Positions 38,067 to 49,379 are shown, counted from the first letter of the stretch. The stretch is DNA of 64,000 bases from Papiliotrema nemorosa (GCA_032158125.1 JASKOT010000004.1:248001-312000); one strand, 5' to 3'. The notes: generated from the letters alone by a model not told the origin. Made by a program: numbers and translations.

Positions 38067-39433
38067 TGTGGAAGATGATGTTCAAGGCAAGGTATCTAAT
38101 GCTGCTGGGCTTTCTTGAGCTGGAAGAGGTAGCTGCAGAGATAATATTATCAATGCATGGTAGGCTCTACATTGACCTCTTTATAGCGCAATATTGTACC
38201 ATTGTCAACATACCAGCCCAAAGATGGGCATGGGCTTGAAAGGATGCTCCAAACATACTGAATTGATTAAGGGATGTGGACAAGTGGTTGTTTTTCAAAT
38301 GACAAAAGAGCAGCATCTAGATTCAAAGGGTGTCTGTACAATGCCAAATTGTTTGAGCACTCCTTTTGTCCCCTCTTCTGCTACCTGTTAACAGCTCTTA
38401 ACAAATTCAAGAGGATCTCTAGGGGTGTGTGGAACAATGGTTTGTGTACTGGTATTCTTGGCAATCTTGATGGCCATTGGCACAAACTATCCCAAGCCTA
38501 CTGTCATGAAGCCTAACTCTACGCAACTTACTTTTGCCACCAATGACCAAGGATATATGACCAAAGCCTCAACAACTCTGCCTATTTTGCTGAAATTGTC
38601 CGAGCAGCTAAGTTGCCCGAGTCATTGAGAGTTGAATGATGATTGCCAAGAGTGAACAAGCCAGGAAGGTTTAGACAAAAGTGACTAGAGGATGAGAGCA
38701 GCGCAGACTGGAGATGACAGAGGGCAAGACTACAAGTAGACAACCAGTAGTGATGCAGAAAGCACTGTTATGGTGTTATATTGACTCAATGACAAGAAGC
38801 TAAAGAAACGATCCACCGCCTCCCTTCTACTTATATATCTATCAGGCCACAAACAAAGGGAATCCTTGGGCATTGGATGATGACAAAGAGTTGAATGATA
38901 TTCCACCTAACGCTCTGCCTTTCCTTGGACTTCTTCGGCAATAATATGGTCCGCAGCAAGAATTGTCGAGTAGTCGCTAGATTAGGCGATTTCAGCAAAA
39001 TAGGCAAAGTTGTTGAGGCTTTGGTTGTATATCCTTGGTCATTGGTAACAAATGCAGATCGCGTCAAGTTGGTCTTCATGACAATGTTATAAAGAATTCA
39101 TAACACAACTAACATCTGCAGAGACAAGAGCTAGCAACTATTGAGATTGCAAATGGAGGCTGGCTTGTGGATTTGGCAGTATTGGCCATCTCAACAGAGT
39201 TTGAGGTTGACCTTGAGAAAGTGATAATAGACCCAATCATGTCCTTGTCTGGAGCAAAGCTTTGCAGATTGTAATAAACAATGCTCTCATTCGAACAAAC
39301 AAGGAAGATGTTCTGTGGAATGTTTCTGTAACTACCAGCGCAATGTACAGTGCAATGCCAAGAAAACTTGTCATTGGCTGACATCACCATTCTTCTAATT
39401 CTTCTATATCACCATTGTTGCTTTATCTCGTCT
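38067..39433. other. AT-rich region with repeat remnants
   Basis: No intact gene is visible. Short coding-like fragments occur on both strands, for example KFSWHCTVHCAGSYRN near 39360 on the minus strand and a plus-strand peptide starting MVCVLVFLAILMAIG near 38430. Together with the inverted repeat they suggest relics of transposable elements, but the family cannot be assigned. Confidence 0.4.
38501..39082. repeat. Inverted repeat with about 95-base arms
   Basis: The left arm (38501-38598, plus) and right arm (38987-39082, read on the minus strand) are near copies. Both arms encode, in the same relative frame, a peptide beginning MK and containing TNDQGY-TKASTTLPILLK. They differ at scattered bases and are separated by about 390 bases. 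The arrangement suggests a foldback-type or nested transposable element, or a duplicated and inverted coding fragment. No target-site duplication was identified. Confidence 0.65.
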
Positions 39434-40622
39434 TATGCATTCCACACTTCACCTAGCATGGTAAAACTCATTCCAACAAAAGCAGGGCAGGCCCTTGCCA
39501 TGAGGAAGACGGGATTGTCCTATGCTAAGATAGGAGAAGAGCTCAAAGTGAGCTATGAAGCTGTCAGACTACGCCTCAAAGCCTTTGAGGTCCAAGGCGA
39601 TCTGTATACCCGCAGCCCTCCTGGACGACCCCCTCTACCCCCCCAGAAAGGTTTGAGCCATCTATAGAGACCTTCTGTTTCACCCATGGCGCACTTACAA
39701 GGAGATAGCAAAGGACCATGGCGTCGGACCTAAGAGGGTAGAGAAGATTGCTGCCTGTCACTTCCTCTTTTGCTTTGTATTGAAGCGGAAACCCTTCTTA
39801 TCATAGAAAGCAAGGCAGGAGAGGCAAAAGTGGATAGCAAAGGCTCAGGAGGCAGACTGGACAACCATCATATGGACCAATGAGTCCATGGTGAGGATAG
39901 GAGACAGAGGAAGAAGGTGAGCTGCCACACCTGTCCCTTGGGGCTTGTACTGAACGATGAGATGGGTCACTTGGCCCAAGGGCAAGTCAGATAATCCTTG
40001 ATATATCACTCCAACTTTACGCCAAGGCAAAAGGATCATGGTGTGGGGAGCGATGAGTTATGGACGGAAGTACCTGTCACAATGGCATGCCACTTAACCA
40101 TTGATCAAGACCGCCTTTTTAAAAGGAGGCTTTGAATTCAACTGACCAGGTTGAATTCAAGCGGCATATATAGCCCTCATGACAGTACCCCCTAGTCAAG
40201 TTGGACCTATCTGAAGGGAATTTCACTGGACAGCGCTACCTTGATGAGATCCTTTGTCCACACCTCTCCAAGCACCTCAACTATCTGAGACAATATGGGC
40301 AGCAACATGCTATGGCTGTGGAGGATGGCGCACCGGTACACTAAAGAAAATTGCTCCAGAGTGAGAGAGTGTCACGTTGCTCCACTACTAGTTACCAGCC
40401 CATCGCGTGAGAAGGAAGACTATCCCAACATTGGAGGAGCTCTGGAACGCAATACAGGAGGAGTGGGAGGCGATACCAATCAGAACAGTGAACAAGCTAG
40501 TGGCAAGAATGCCAAAGCGCGTCGCACTGCTCAAACAAAGCAAAGGGTCTCCTGTTGCATACTAGAATATGTGTACCTATGCCATGCATCATTTCACCAA
40601 GTATGAAGGTGTAGAACGCAGT
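39434..40622 (+). mobile_element. Degenerate Tc1/mariner-type element, about 1.2 kb
   Basis: The body contains a broken Tc1-like transposase. Imperfect terminal inverted repeats are visible: 39434-39451 (TATGCATTCCACACTTCA) and the reverse complement of 40604-40622 (ACTGCGTTCTACACCTTCA), which agree at most positions. The length of about 1.19 kb is normal for this superfamily. No TA duplication is evident at the chosen ends, so the exact boundaries are approximate. The copy cannot be autonomous. Confidence 0.65.
39458..40605 (+). pseudogene. Tc1/mariner transposase, inactivated
   Basis: The N-terminus reads MVKLIPTKAGQALAMRKTGL with a helix-turn-helix (SYAKIGEELKVSYEAVRLRL) and a GRPPLPP hinge, as in Tc1 transposases. 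After a frame change come YKEIAKDHGVGPKRVEKIAA and RQERQKWIAKAQEADWTTII ending in WTNES, where the family has W-S/T-D-E-S: the first catalytic Asp is Asn. IMVWGAMSYGRK and VEDGAPVH (second catalytic Asp present) follow, and the C-terminal TLEELWNAIQEEWEAIPIRT then VNKLVASMPKRVALL is typical. Several stops and frameshifts separate these blocks. Confidence 0.8.
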
Positions 40623-40706
40623 GGTTGTGGAGTTACATGGCCAGAAGCGATGGTATAGTCAAGGTTTCTCGGCGTCGCATTGTATCCCGATAGTCATTGC
40701 ATTTGC

Positions 40707-41609
40707 TCAATAAACGATGCGCATCTTCAGCTTGTCTCCATCGATAATCTCACGCTCACGCGATAACAATTCCTCCATGTCCCAAGGACAGCTGATATAT
40801 CTTCCGCCCAACCATTCCTGCCTCTTTGACGCCAACCAAGTGATCGTATCGCCCGCGAGATCGGCCTTGTGAGGTAGCATATTCCGGACGTGTTCCGGCT
40901 CGTTGATCGTCATATTCGTCTTGATTGCGCCAGGGTTGACGCAAAACGTCAACAACCCCTTATCCTTGTGGTCGAGCTGTTGAATCTCGGTCCAGCGAAT
41001 GATGGCTAGTTTGGAGCTCCGATAGTTTGCGCTACCGGCTCGAGCGCTCAGCGCCCCAGACGACGCGATGTTGATCGTTGTGCCCAGTCCTCCGTGCTGT
41101 TCCCGAGTGGAGAGGAGCGATCCCAGAAACGTCTTGGTCATATTGTATAGACCGTGCATGTTGACCTCCCATGTCCTCCAGTCGACATCGGCATCTGATT
41201 CTAGTATCGTTTTGTATGGTTCTTGGTGAGCTGCATTGTTGATCAGAATATCTAAACGGCCTTGAAATGCTGCATCGACCGCACGATGGAGGTCTCGAAC
41301 ACTGCTCGGGTCGCTAATATCGGCGACGCAACACAGGACCGTTGGTTCTGGTCGACCCGCTGTAGCGGCTGCCGCTTTGAGCCCAGAGACCAGTCCATCC
41401 TCGACAGTCACTACATCTGCGAGAACGATACCTGTGCAACCCGCTCGAGCGAGCCCCATAGCGGTAGCGTATCCCACTCCATCGGGATGGGCAGCACCCG
41501 TCACAATCGCAATCCGGCCGTTCAGGTCGAGCTTGAGTGGAGAGATAAAATCATAGCTCGTCGCATGGACTTTGTCCATGAAGTCTCGGCGGTTGTTGGA
41601 CATGGTCAA
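40707..41609 (-). CDS. Short-chain dehydrogenase/reductase
   Basis: A single exon of 300 codons, unusual here for having no intron, encodes a classical SDR. The cofactor motif is GRIAIVTGAAHPDGVGYATA (T-G-x3-G-x-G form), the acidic residue DV after LADVV favours NAD, ILINNAA is the NNAG motif, and the catalytic set is INIASSGALSARAGSANYRSSK (Ser, Tyr-x3-Lys). VNPGAIKTNM follows as the usual PG motif. The start is MTMSNN or MSNN two codons later. The substrate cannot be deduced. It stands right beside the AT-rich island, and its lack of introns could reflect a different history from the surrounding intron-rich genes; this is inference. Confidence 0.85.
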   Translation of the reverse strand: MTMSNNRRDFMDKVHATSYDFISPLKLDLNGRIAIVTGAAHPDGVGYATAMGLARAGCTGIVLADVVTVEDGLVSGLKAAAATAGRPEPTVLCCVADISDPSSVRDLHRAVDAAFQGRLDILINNAAHQEPYKTILESDADVDWRTWEVNMHGLYNMTKTFLGSLLSTREQHGGLGTTINIASSGALSARAGSANYRSSKLAIIRWTEIQQLDHKDKGLLTFCVNPGAIKTNMTINEPEHVRNMLPHKADLAGDTITWLASKRQEWLGGRYISCPWDMEELLSREREIIDGDKLKMRIVY

Positions 41610-42332
41610 TAAGAAAGGGCGACACGATGGACTCCCTAACCCTATACCACTTGCGTCGGGGACTTTATTGAGTCGGATGACCTCGCTGTCATATCACGTC
41701 GCTCATCCGTACTCCGCGAGCTATCCACAACGGAGTTCCGAGATCACCACCGCCGGACACCTAGTTCATATTGGCCCTGCCCATCATCCGCTGATGCCTC
41801 TTACAAGCTCAGAACAGCGCTGTAGTCGACAAGATCGATATGGATGCCAAACAAGGCCCGATCTACACCTCGACACCAGATGACGATCACTGTTGAGCTG
41901 CCCCTTTCAGACGACCGACCGGGCGTCGTCGGGGGCTGCTGCGTGATAGTGAAGCAGACATACAAATGTACCTTCAAATACTGAATGGTCGCCTGCCGTA
42001 TGGATTCAAGGCGATATGGTGGTCCGACAAATAATGATGTGAACGTCGGCGTGCACCTTTTCGACGATCAGGACTAGCCACTTGCAAAGAGACTCAGTCA
42101 CGACAAGGCGGCTGGAATCTAGCCATTTGTTGAGCTGAGAGCGTCATGTCAGTTATCAAGTCAAAGTGGAAGCAGAGATCGACGAGTCGCTGCATGTCTT
42201 GTCAACGTATAGCAGGGTTGTGGCTCGGCAAAACGTATCTGTCCGCCTAGTATGCGACAAGTCTATGATGATACATGTTTTCTATCCGCGTTAGTGACAC
42301 GCATGTGTGACATCCTATCTATGCAATCTATT
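41610..42332. other. Intergenic region, about 720 bases
   Basis: It lies between the SDR start and the MFS transporter stop. No coding frame with consistent structure was seen. It should contain the SDR promoter. Confidence 0.45.
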
Positions 42333-44598
42333 TCATGATGCAGCAAAAGGCGATTGCGCCCGGATCCTACCCCCGATCCTGTAAAAGACGAATGGTAGAG
42401 GTAAAGCGAGGAACATCAACCCCGCCAGAAGACACGTCCCGCCCACAGCCCCTAGTCTGTGATATAGCTGTTGACCAAACCTACCGAATCAGCATCGACG
42501 CACCCGTTGAACCAACAAGTACTTACAATGGAAAGCCGGCTGCAAATGCCGATCGCATAAAACTGTTCGAGGCGAGCGCACTAGCAGCGACAGGACGGTA
42601 TGCACTGGTGCGTCAGACAAGGAACCGAGAAAGACCTAAGACTCTCGGGCTGGATAGTCTGGAACTCACTCGACGAGATAAGTGAATGTACTGGTGTAAG
42701 AAAACACCATCCCCATTCCAAACATGCTACTCATAATGATGGGTACGATCCAATGAACACTCTTGAAACACGTCAAGCCGAGTAGAAGTAATCCCATGGG
42801 AGCGAGCACTGCACCATAGAAGCCGGGAACGAGACGCGCTTCTGGTGGAGCGTGTCCATCATTGGCTTTGACGGCGGCGCGGTACTTCCTGTATTATTAG
42901 CATACAGCGAAAGTCAATAGTTTGCGGTCTTTGCAATGGGAGGCGAACCCACTTGTTGAAGTAGGATTGCGAGGCGCAAGCTATGATTTGCCCCGCACCT
43001 ATACCTAAGAAAGCCATGCCAGTCTGTTGCAGCGAGCTATGGGATCAGCAAAAACACCAATGGCGTGTTGTCTATACTGACAAGCCGTATTGTTCTCGGA
43101 AGATATATGGGATCCCGCCGAAAGACAGGTAAAGTATACCGAGGATCATGGCGGACCACAGGTCCAGGAATAAAACCATGAGCTGAGTAGTCAAGAGGAC
43201 TGCCTGTCAGGATTTCTCCCGTGACGCCTTCGACGGTCGACTGCAACATACTGAAAGGTGTCTTGATGGATTTTTGAAGAGCTTCGACGAATGTCCTGTC
43301 GATCTTCTCAACCGGTGCGATCCATCTCTCCTCTCCAGTCTCTTTCCGCATCTGGACAGCTCTCCTACGTAGCAGTTCGGGGTTAAATGTTTCTTTGATG
43401 ACGATGAACAAGAGGGCAAGCGTTACGGCAGACCAGATAAGGATAACGTAGAATGTCCATCGCCAGTGGGTATGTTGATTGATGAATCCAGATATCAGGG
43501 GTCTATAGTGAGTTGAACTTTTCATACAGGAGTTGGCGAAGCGGAGCTCGCTGTATGATGGAAGTTGAGACTTACCCAAGAACGGGACCGAGGAAAGGAG
43601 CAGCAGAAAACACCATCATGGGTCTACAATTCAGCTGGAGAACGATCGAACCAGGACTCGACCTGACTCACGTTCCGACCCTTTCATTTCGGAACGTATC
43701 TGAAATGACACCCCCGGATACCGTCAAGAAAGCAGACCCGGCACACCCGGTCCAGAATCGGAAGATGAGATGAACAGCGATGTTGTTGGCTATTATTAGC
43801 TCGCTCCATTTGCGTTGAGTCGAGTGGAGATGTAGGATGCCCAGGTGCAACGAAAGATGCAGAGAAGTCGATCATAAATGCTCACCAAAAGCAACAGGGA
43901 AGTTTAGTACTGCGACCGGTCAGCGAAGTCTAGATGTGGGAGGGCCAGAGCATACGAAAGAAGATGGTGAAAGACGCCTTGAGCACTCTACTCCTCCCAA
44001 CAAACTCTGAACACGGTCCCAAGAAGACTGATTTTCAGCCGTCATATGTGAAAACCTCATCATGTAGACTTACGGGGACCGACACCGAGTCCAGCGACGA
44101 ACAACGAGATGGACAAGATGCACACTTCTTCTCCGACGTGGAAATCTTCCTTCATGCCGGTGTACGTGCTACCTGCCATACTACTGCAACACGTTACAGT
44201 CACGCACGCAGCGGCTAGCAATATCGTGTACAGCCTATGTCGTGAGCTGTGAATGCTAAGACCCGTCGGGTAAGAATTCGGACACACCATTTCCTCCAGC
44301 CTGGAGTATTCAACGGATCTCCGGGATCGTCCTGGCCCTTCCAACCGACTACCCATTCGTCCTTCTCACTGGACCCCGAAGATTCTTTCGAAGCTGGTAG
44401 AGGCCCACTTGAACCCCTCTCCACGTCACGTTCCCCGTCCTCAGCTTCATTTTCAGCACCTTGGGTTGTCTTTTCCAGAGGTTCGGCCAGGTTGGCATTA
44501 TACCCGGGTCGTCCTGATGAAGCGTGAATTTCAGATTCATGCTCTGGGACCATAGTGGATGTGGGGGACACATCTGTCGACCTGAGATTTCTCGACAT
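42333..44598 (-). CDS. MFS transporter, drug:proton antiporter type (DHA1)
   Basis: Eight or more exons encode a 12-segment transporter of about 560 residues. The N-terminal 95 residues are hydrophilic, ending VVGWKGQDDPGDPLNTPGWRKW, the W-x-x-x-D-P-x-x-P-x-N-W/F signature that precedes the first helix in fungal DHA1 carriers. Helices carry ILLAAACVTVTCCSSMAGST, GEEVCILSISLFVAGLGVGP (family V-x-x-L-x-x-S-L-F-V-x-G), RFWTGCAGSAFLTVSGGVISD and a motif C-like PFLGPVLGPLISGFIN. The cytosolic loop holds ETFNPELLRRRA. The last exons give YRPVAASALASNSFMRSAFA and FGQQLYHRLGAVGG and end in a basic tail. Polyamine, drug or toxin export are typical of such proteins; the substrate is unknown. Confidence 0.85.
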
Positions 44599-45157
44599 GG
44601 TGTATGTAGCTATTCGCGCAGATCGTTGGTGATTGAAGAATACCTATTGTTGCTCTCGGTTCGTCCGGTCCGTTTTTGAGTATGTGGAGATATTATACGA
44701 TAGCCTCATCGGCCCTTGGCTGCGCGACAGACGACCCCTTCCTTTGGCTTACGAGTATTATGAATGCTTGATAAGAAGTAATGTTGAGCTGAGTCAGTAG
44801 AGGTCGAGGGTAAATAATAATATGAGCGACCCCCGAGTTACCGGCCGTAACCGATGGAGCCGCGGAATCCACACGATCATCGTTGACAGGACATAGTCCA
44901 ACAGCCTCTCAACACATACAAACGCATTCCGACATGCAGTGTAGAAATACAGCATCAGCGAGTCTGCATATCCAAACAAGGTCAGAGCGAGGCAGGTGTC
45001 CAGTGGTTTAATGTCGACGGGGATGAGCACGCTGATGGGACCTTTGAACGACTTCCCGTTCATCACAAAAGGTATCATATACCTCATGTCGCAGCATGAT
45101 CCTTCACCTCTGCCATCTGCTATCTGATCTCTGACATTGATACTCACTCGAGCGCTC
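44599..45157. other. Divergent region between MFS and BAR-like genes
   Basis: The genes are transcribed away from each other across this 559-base stretch, which should contain both promoters. A minus-strand open frame here overlaps the BAR gene and has no family resemblance. No other element was seen. Confidence 0.45.
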
Positions 45158-47368
45158 ATGGCACCAGGATTCACTCTCAAATCACTCTCGCCCTCCCGAC
45201 CATCCGTGCCCCTAGCCATTCCCTCCTTTCCATCCTCTACCAACCTCTCCCCTCTCTCCTCGCCGGGAAGATCACCCATCAGCGCCCAATCACCTTCGAA
45301 CCATGGGTACTTTTCTCATCAAGGACCTAAAGCGAGCAGAGAAGAGGCATTCAAGGTGGTGAAACACCTCGAGGAGGTCTTGTCCGCTTGGAACGAGTAT
45401 AGAGTTGCGTTGAGCCACGCGGGGAAGGCTGGGAGGAAGCTGGCTGGAGCTTTGAAGGAGCTTGGAGGATGTATGGACAAGACCAGTGTATCAGGTGAGC
45501 ATTGATCATCACGTAGGCCGGAGTTGAGGAGTAGCGCAAACTATCAAGCCGTCGGCTGCGATGATCGAATCGACGTCGGTGGTCATTGGCAAACTGAGCA
45601 AAAAGGTCGATAGTGCTTATGACTCTGCGAACACTGATGCGTCAAAGTACTTCAATCTGCTAGCAGTGAGAACCACGGACCGGAGTCGCAGAATGAGTAA
45701 GGAAGGGGTCGTGCTGATGGAACAGAAAGAGAGCAGAAATCACGATGCATACCTACAAGCCGTGTCGAAGAAACACGAGAAGGCCGATAAAGCATATCGC
45801 AAAGCTTCAAAGTCGCTCGGTGACAATTCTTCCGCCCACTCAGGTCTGGTCGCTCTCAGAAGCACTCTGGCAGAGGACATAGCTCGTGCTAATGCGTGAG
45901 ACACTCTGGTTCTAGGTACAAAATGCTAATAGGAAGCGACCAAGATGCCTTGTTGGGTAGTCGACAGCTCGGAATGATGTTACGCCTGTCGTCGCTTGTG
46001 GGTGGATTGGCGGGGAGTATCACCTCGTTTTTCTCGGAGGGTCTGAGAAAGACAGGCTCGAATTATCCGGATGTAGAGTATTGTCAGCTCCCTCCATCCG
46101 TAGTCGAGGAACCGGCTGAGCTGTAGTCCGCGTATTGGCCGATCTGCAATGGCAGACTGCTCTTCCTGCCGACCTGGACGACTCGGCGGAAGAGAAGAAG
46201 AGAGACGAGATCCGTTTGATCAAGACCCGAGTGGCCTTGGGTGAGATGGATGTGGTCGGAGAGAAGGCCTGGGAGACGTTGAGCCGAGATGCTCCGCCTA
46301 CGCCTACCTCTGCACCGAAGGCGAAAGATAACAGCGGTGCACAGTCGATTCAGAAGAATACGACTACCTCATCGCGCCCATCTGATCCATCTTCAAAGGT
46401 TCACGAGCCTCCGTCACCTGTCAAAGATGTACCAGGCGTCGAAACTGTGAATGAGAGAGGTCTGGACGCACTACCAATTGTGGAGATGCGGAGTGTCGAG
46501 CCGGACTCAGACGATCATACACGACGCACTGCTCAACGGCAAGCATCAAGTAACCAGACTTCGCCTGTTGCTTCAGATGAGCGAGGTTCGGGTCAAACTC
46601 GACATACGATCGAGCCGTCATCCACCACCGTCTCAAGTGGAACAAGCTCCGTCACTCTACCGTCCTCACATTCGGGCGGACACCGGAGCTTTAACATGTC
46701 CAGCCGCTCGATGCCGCAGGACTCCTTGACATCCTCTCGGGGAGTCCTTCCCCACCGAATCACCGATCCGATAGCCCTACGATCGCCTGAGTCCCCTTCC
46801 CATAGCCGCCCACCCCAAGGTCCACGACACGTCTCTTCATCGGTTTTGCCCTCACGTATGGGACATGCGCCTCGTAGGAGTGTTTCGCAGATCGCTCGAG
46901 AGATGGAGCGTAACGCGATCAACGAACGACAAAGCGCTTTCGAGATGCATCAAGGCCACTCGAGCTTTGTCACTGGGTGTAGCCTTTGCGCGATGGATTA
47001 TGAGCGGATGTAGGTGGTCGGTCTTGGAATAACGGGACTCCATACTGATAGCAAGGACCCAGTTGAGGCAGACCCAGCAGAGGAGGGTGACGATGCCTCC
47101 GGCGTATTCTCAGCCCAGTCAAAGTGTCACTTTTGCGGAAGAGCCCAGGTATCGATATCATGACGAAGAACGAGCGTACATCAACGGGAACTCTGTGCGT
47201 GCTGGTCAGTCTCATGAGTCGGCCAATGTGTTCAGTGCGAGACGAGAGGGAGGGCTTTCAGACGCAAGACGGATCAGTGATCATCCTGCAGAAGCCCTGC
47301 ATGCGCCGGCTCCTAGGCGTCCAACGGGGATGAGTCCGGATTTTGATCTCGAACGGGGTCCTTTGTGA
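45158..47368 (+). CDS. BAR/I-BAR-like membrane-shaping protein
   Basis: Six exons encode about 640 residues. After a Ser/Pro-rich start (MAPGFTLKSLSPSRPSVPLA) comes a helical region of about 230 residues with coiled-coil character. It runs through ASREEAFKVVKHLEEVLSAW, LAGALKELGGCM, SKKVDSAYDSANTDASKYFN, YLQAVSKKHEKADKAYRKAS and LRSTLAEDIARANA to LRLSSLVGGLAGSITSFFSE. This arrangement fits BAR or inverse-BAR domains, and fungal Ivy1-like proteins have a similar shape. The C-terminal 350 residues are disordered and rich in Ser, Pro and Arg. Introns were placed so that LPPS joins TALPADLDD and YER joins MTQLRQTQQ in phase. Binding of phosphoinositide membranes and a role in endocytosis or vacuole function are inferences. 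Confidence 0.6.
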
Positions 47369-47791
47369 ATGAGCGTGGTGGATGGACGCGCTGTGGTACT
47401 GTGACATTGTACAATCGATCTGTTGCTCGTAAATTATACATTACCGGTCATGATATCTGATTTGTTTGTAAAGTCATAGATGCGTGCGGTATGTGACGGA
47501 TGTCGCCCCAACAGAGGAAAGGTGCGTAGGGGAGTAACGCTTCAATCGGCGTTAAGATTTTCTCTGATCGGCGATAAAACTTGCCACCCACTCTCCCTCC
47601 GACAGAGATGACCGCCACTCTGGCTTGGATGAGCTGCGGTGGTTGAAATAACGCCGAAATGCCGCCACCCTGGCAGGATTGGCGCTTCTGGCCCCCCTCT
47701 CCCCTGTGGCCTGCTGGGATTGTTGGTGCGGTGCGATTCGAGGTTTTCTGGCTCTACTATCCTTCAACACTTATCCCTCTATTCCGACAAA
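47369..47791 (+). other. Upstream region of ribosomal protein gene
   Basis: It separates the BAR-like gene from the ribosomal protein gene. Pyrimidine-rich sequence just before 47792 (about 47690-47785) is typical of promoters and leaders of highly expressed ribosomal protein genes. No gene was found. Confidence 0.45.
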
Positions 47792-48866
47792 ATGGCAGCT
47801 GCTAACGGTGAGTACAGGTCTTTCGTGTGTACCTCCTCGCCTCTTCCCTCTCTGTCGTTTCGTCGACCATTTGGAGCGATGGAACGGTATGCGGAGGAGA
47901 CGACTGGACGATATTCCAAGGTCGACTCGACAATATGTATAGCTCGACTCGACTAGGGTACACCCGGCAGCATATGCTATATTCGAATATGATAGAAGAA
48001 GCAGATGCACAGAGGGAGGAAGCCTGGTGGATGTGGCTGCGCGGTGAAGAAATTTAAGAGGGCATGTGATGGAGGTCGGACTTCCTGTTGGTAATGCTCG
48101 AGTCGACATGGTGGACGAGTGATGGCGAATTCGTGAACAGTCAAGGCTCGCGTGCTGCTCGACACACAGCCTTCGCAAACGGTCCAGTCGCCTCGACCAA
48201 GAAGATCGCTCTCCTACAGCGCCGGAACACATCTCACTCGAGCACAGAATCCCCTTCGAACACCCCTTATATCCCTTACCACCCACATCATGCCGGACTT
48301 AGAACTCTGTACTGACTCTCTAGGCCTCGCAAGCGACCGACGAAAGTCGCGAAAAGCCCACTTTGGTGCTTCTTCCGGTCTTAAGCGAAAGATCATGTCT
48401 TCTCCTTTGAGCAAGGAGCTTCGACAAAAGCACTCTGCCCGATCATTGCCTATCCGAAAGGACGACGAGGTCTTGGTCGTCCGAGGTAAATACAAGGGAC
48501 GAGAGGGAAAGATCGTCCAGGTTAGTGTCAAGTTTGATACATGGATACATGGCGCGGACCTTACTGCTTGTGTCACAGAAGATGGATCACGTTGCTAATC
48601 TTCAGGTCTACCGAAAGAAGTGGGTCGTCCACGTTGACCGAGTCACCGTCGAGAAGTCCAATGCCGCTACCGTCCCCGTCGGTATCCACCCTTCCAACGT
48701 CGTCATCACCTCCATCAAGGTGAGCACACAACCACTATGAACTGGTGTCAGGCGCTAATATCAGCTTGACAAGGACAGAAAAGCCATCCTCGAGCGAAAG
48801 GGATCCAAGGCTACCGGAAAGGGAGAGAGCAAGAAGGAGTCTGGAGATGTCGAGATGGTCGAGTAA
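47792..48866 (+). CDS. RPL26: 60S ribosomal protein L26 (uL24)
   Basis: Four exons (47792-47807, 48324-48520, 48606-48719, 48765-48866) give about 142 residues: [20 protein letters not shown] followed by [40 protein letters not shown] (the KOW motif), [25 protein letters not shown] and a Lys/Glu-rich tail ending DVEMVE. The protein sits near the polypeptide exit of the large subunit. The first exon is 16 bases and the first intron 516 bases, unlike the 45-85-base later introns. An alternative start in the second exon region ([11 protein letters not shown]) would remove the long intron but leaves a typical CTGAC...CTCTAG intron end unused. The spliced start is preferred. Confidence 0.88.
47808..48323 (+). 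other. 516-base first intron of RPL26
   Basis: The donor is GTGAGT and the branch/acceptor region is ACTGACTCTCTAG. The length is roughly ten times the usual intron here. It contains two TGATGG sequences (about 48068 and 48119) but no complete box C/D or H/ACA snoRNA could be recognised. It may carry regulatory sequence or a noncoding RNA. Confidence 0.6.
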
Positions 48867-49379
48867 ATACCACTGGACCGTGTGATACAGGGCTAGGGTA
48901 GTAGGGGTGCTTTCCGCCTTTTCAATCTCTGTTTGGGAAGAGAGAGAGAAAGATGATTGGAATGTACATTTTCATGACCACGGAACAGTCGGGTGCTTCG
49001 GGCCATCGCACTGGGTAGTTCGCTTGCTTTGAGCCTGAGCGGGTATGATTCCTGCTCGGGACCGGTAGTCACAAAGAGCTTGCCAGACTGGCGTTTTTGA
49101 ACAGTCTCCCAGTGACTCTTATTTGTGCATGTGCTTCCCGCTACACGAGATGATTCGGAGATGAGTAACGACGAGATCTGGTCCATTTTGGGGAGCGTCG
49201 TAATCTCGCGCGTGGCCAGCACGACTTTGGCCTTTTGAATCATCTCCACAGCAACTATCCCTTCATTGATCCCCTCTTCTATAGCTCTCGACCTCTCGCT
49301 TCGGACCCATGAGACACACTAGGCGAGGAATATAACGACCAGTATACTCTGACGGCCTTGCCCACGTCGCACGAGCAAG
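48867..49379. other. Intergenic region, about 510 bases
   Basis: Between RPL26 and the pseudo-helicase gene, both on the plus strand. Minus-strand frames here are open but carry no recognisable content. It should hold the RPL26 3' end and the next promoter. Confidence 0.4.

Noticed and set aside
39109..39390. Copia-type integrase fragment on the minus strand
   Set aside because: The sequence is coding-like, but none of the diagnostic HHCC or D,D-35-E residues could be placed, so no family was assigned.
48060..48140. Box C/D snoRNA within the RPL26 intron
   Set aside because: TGATGG occurs twice, but no matching C/D box pair with a terminal stem could be found by eye, so no RNA gene was called.
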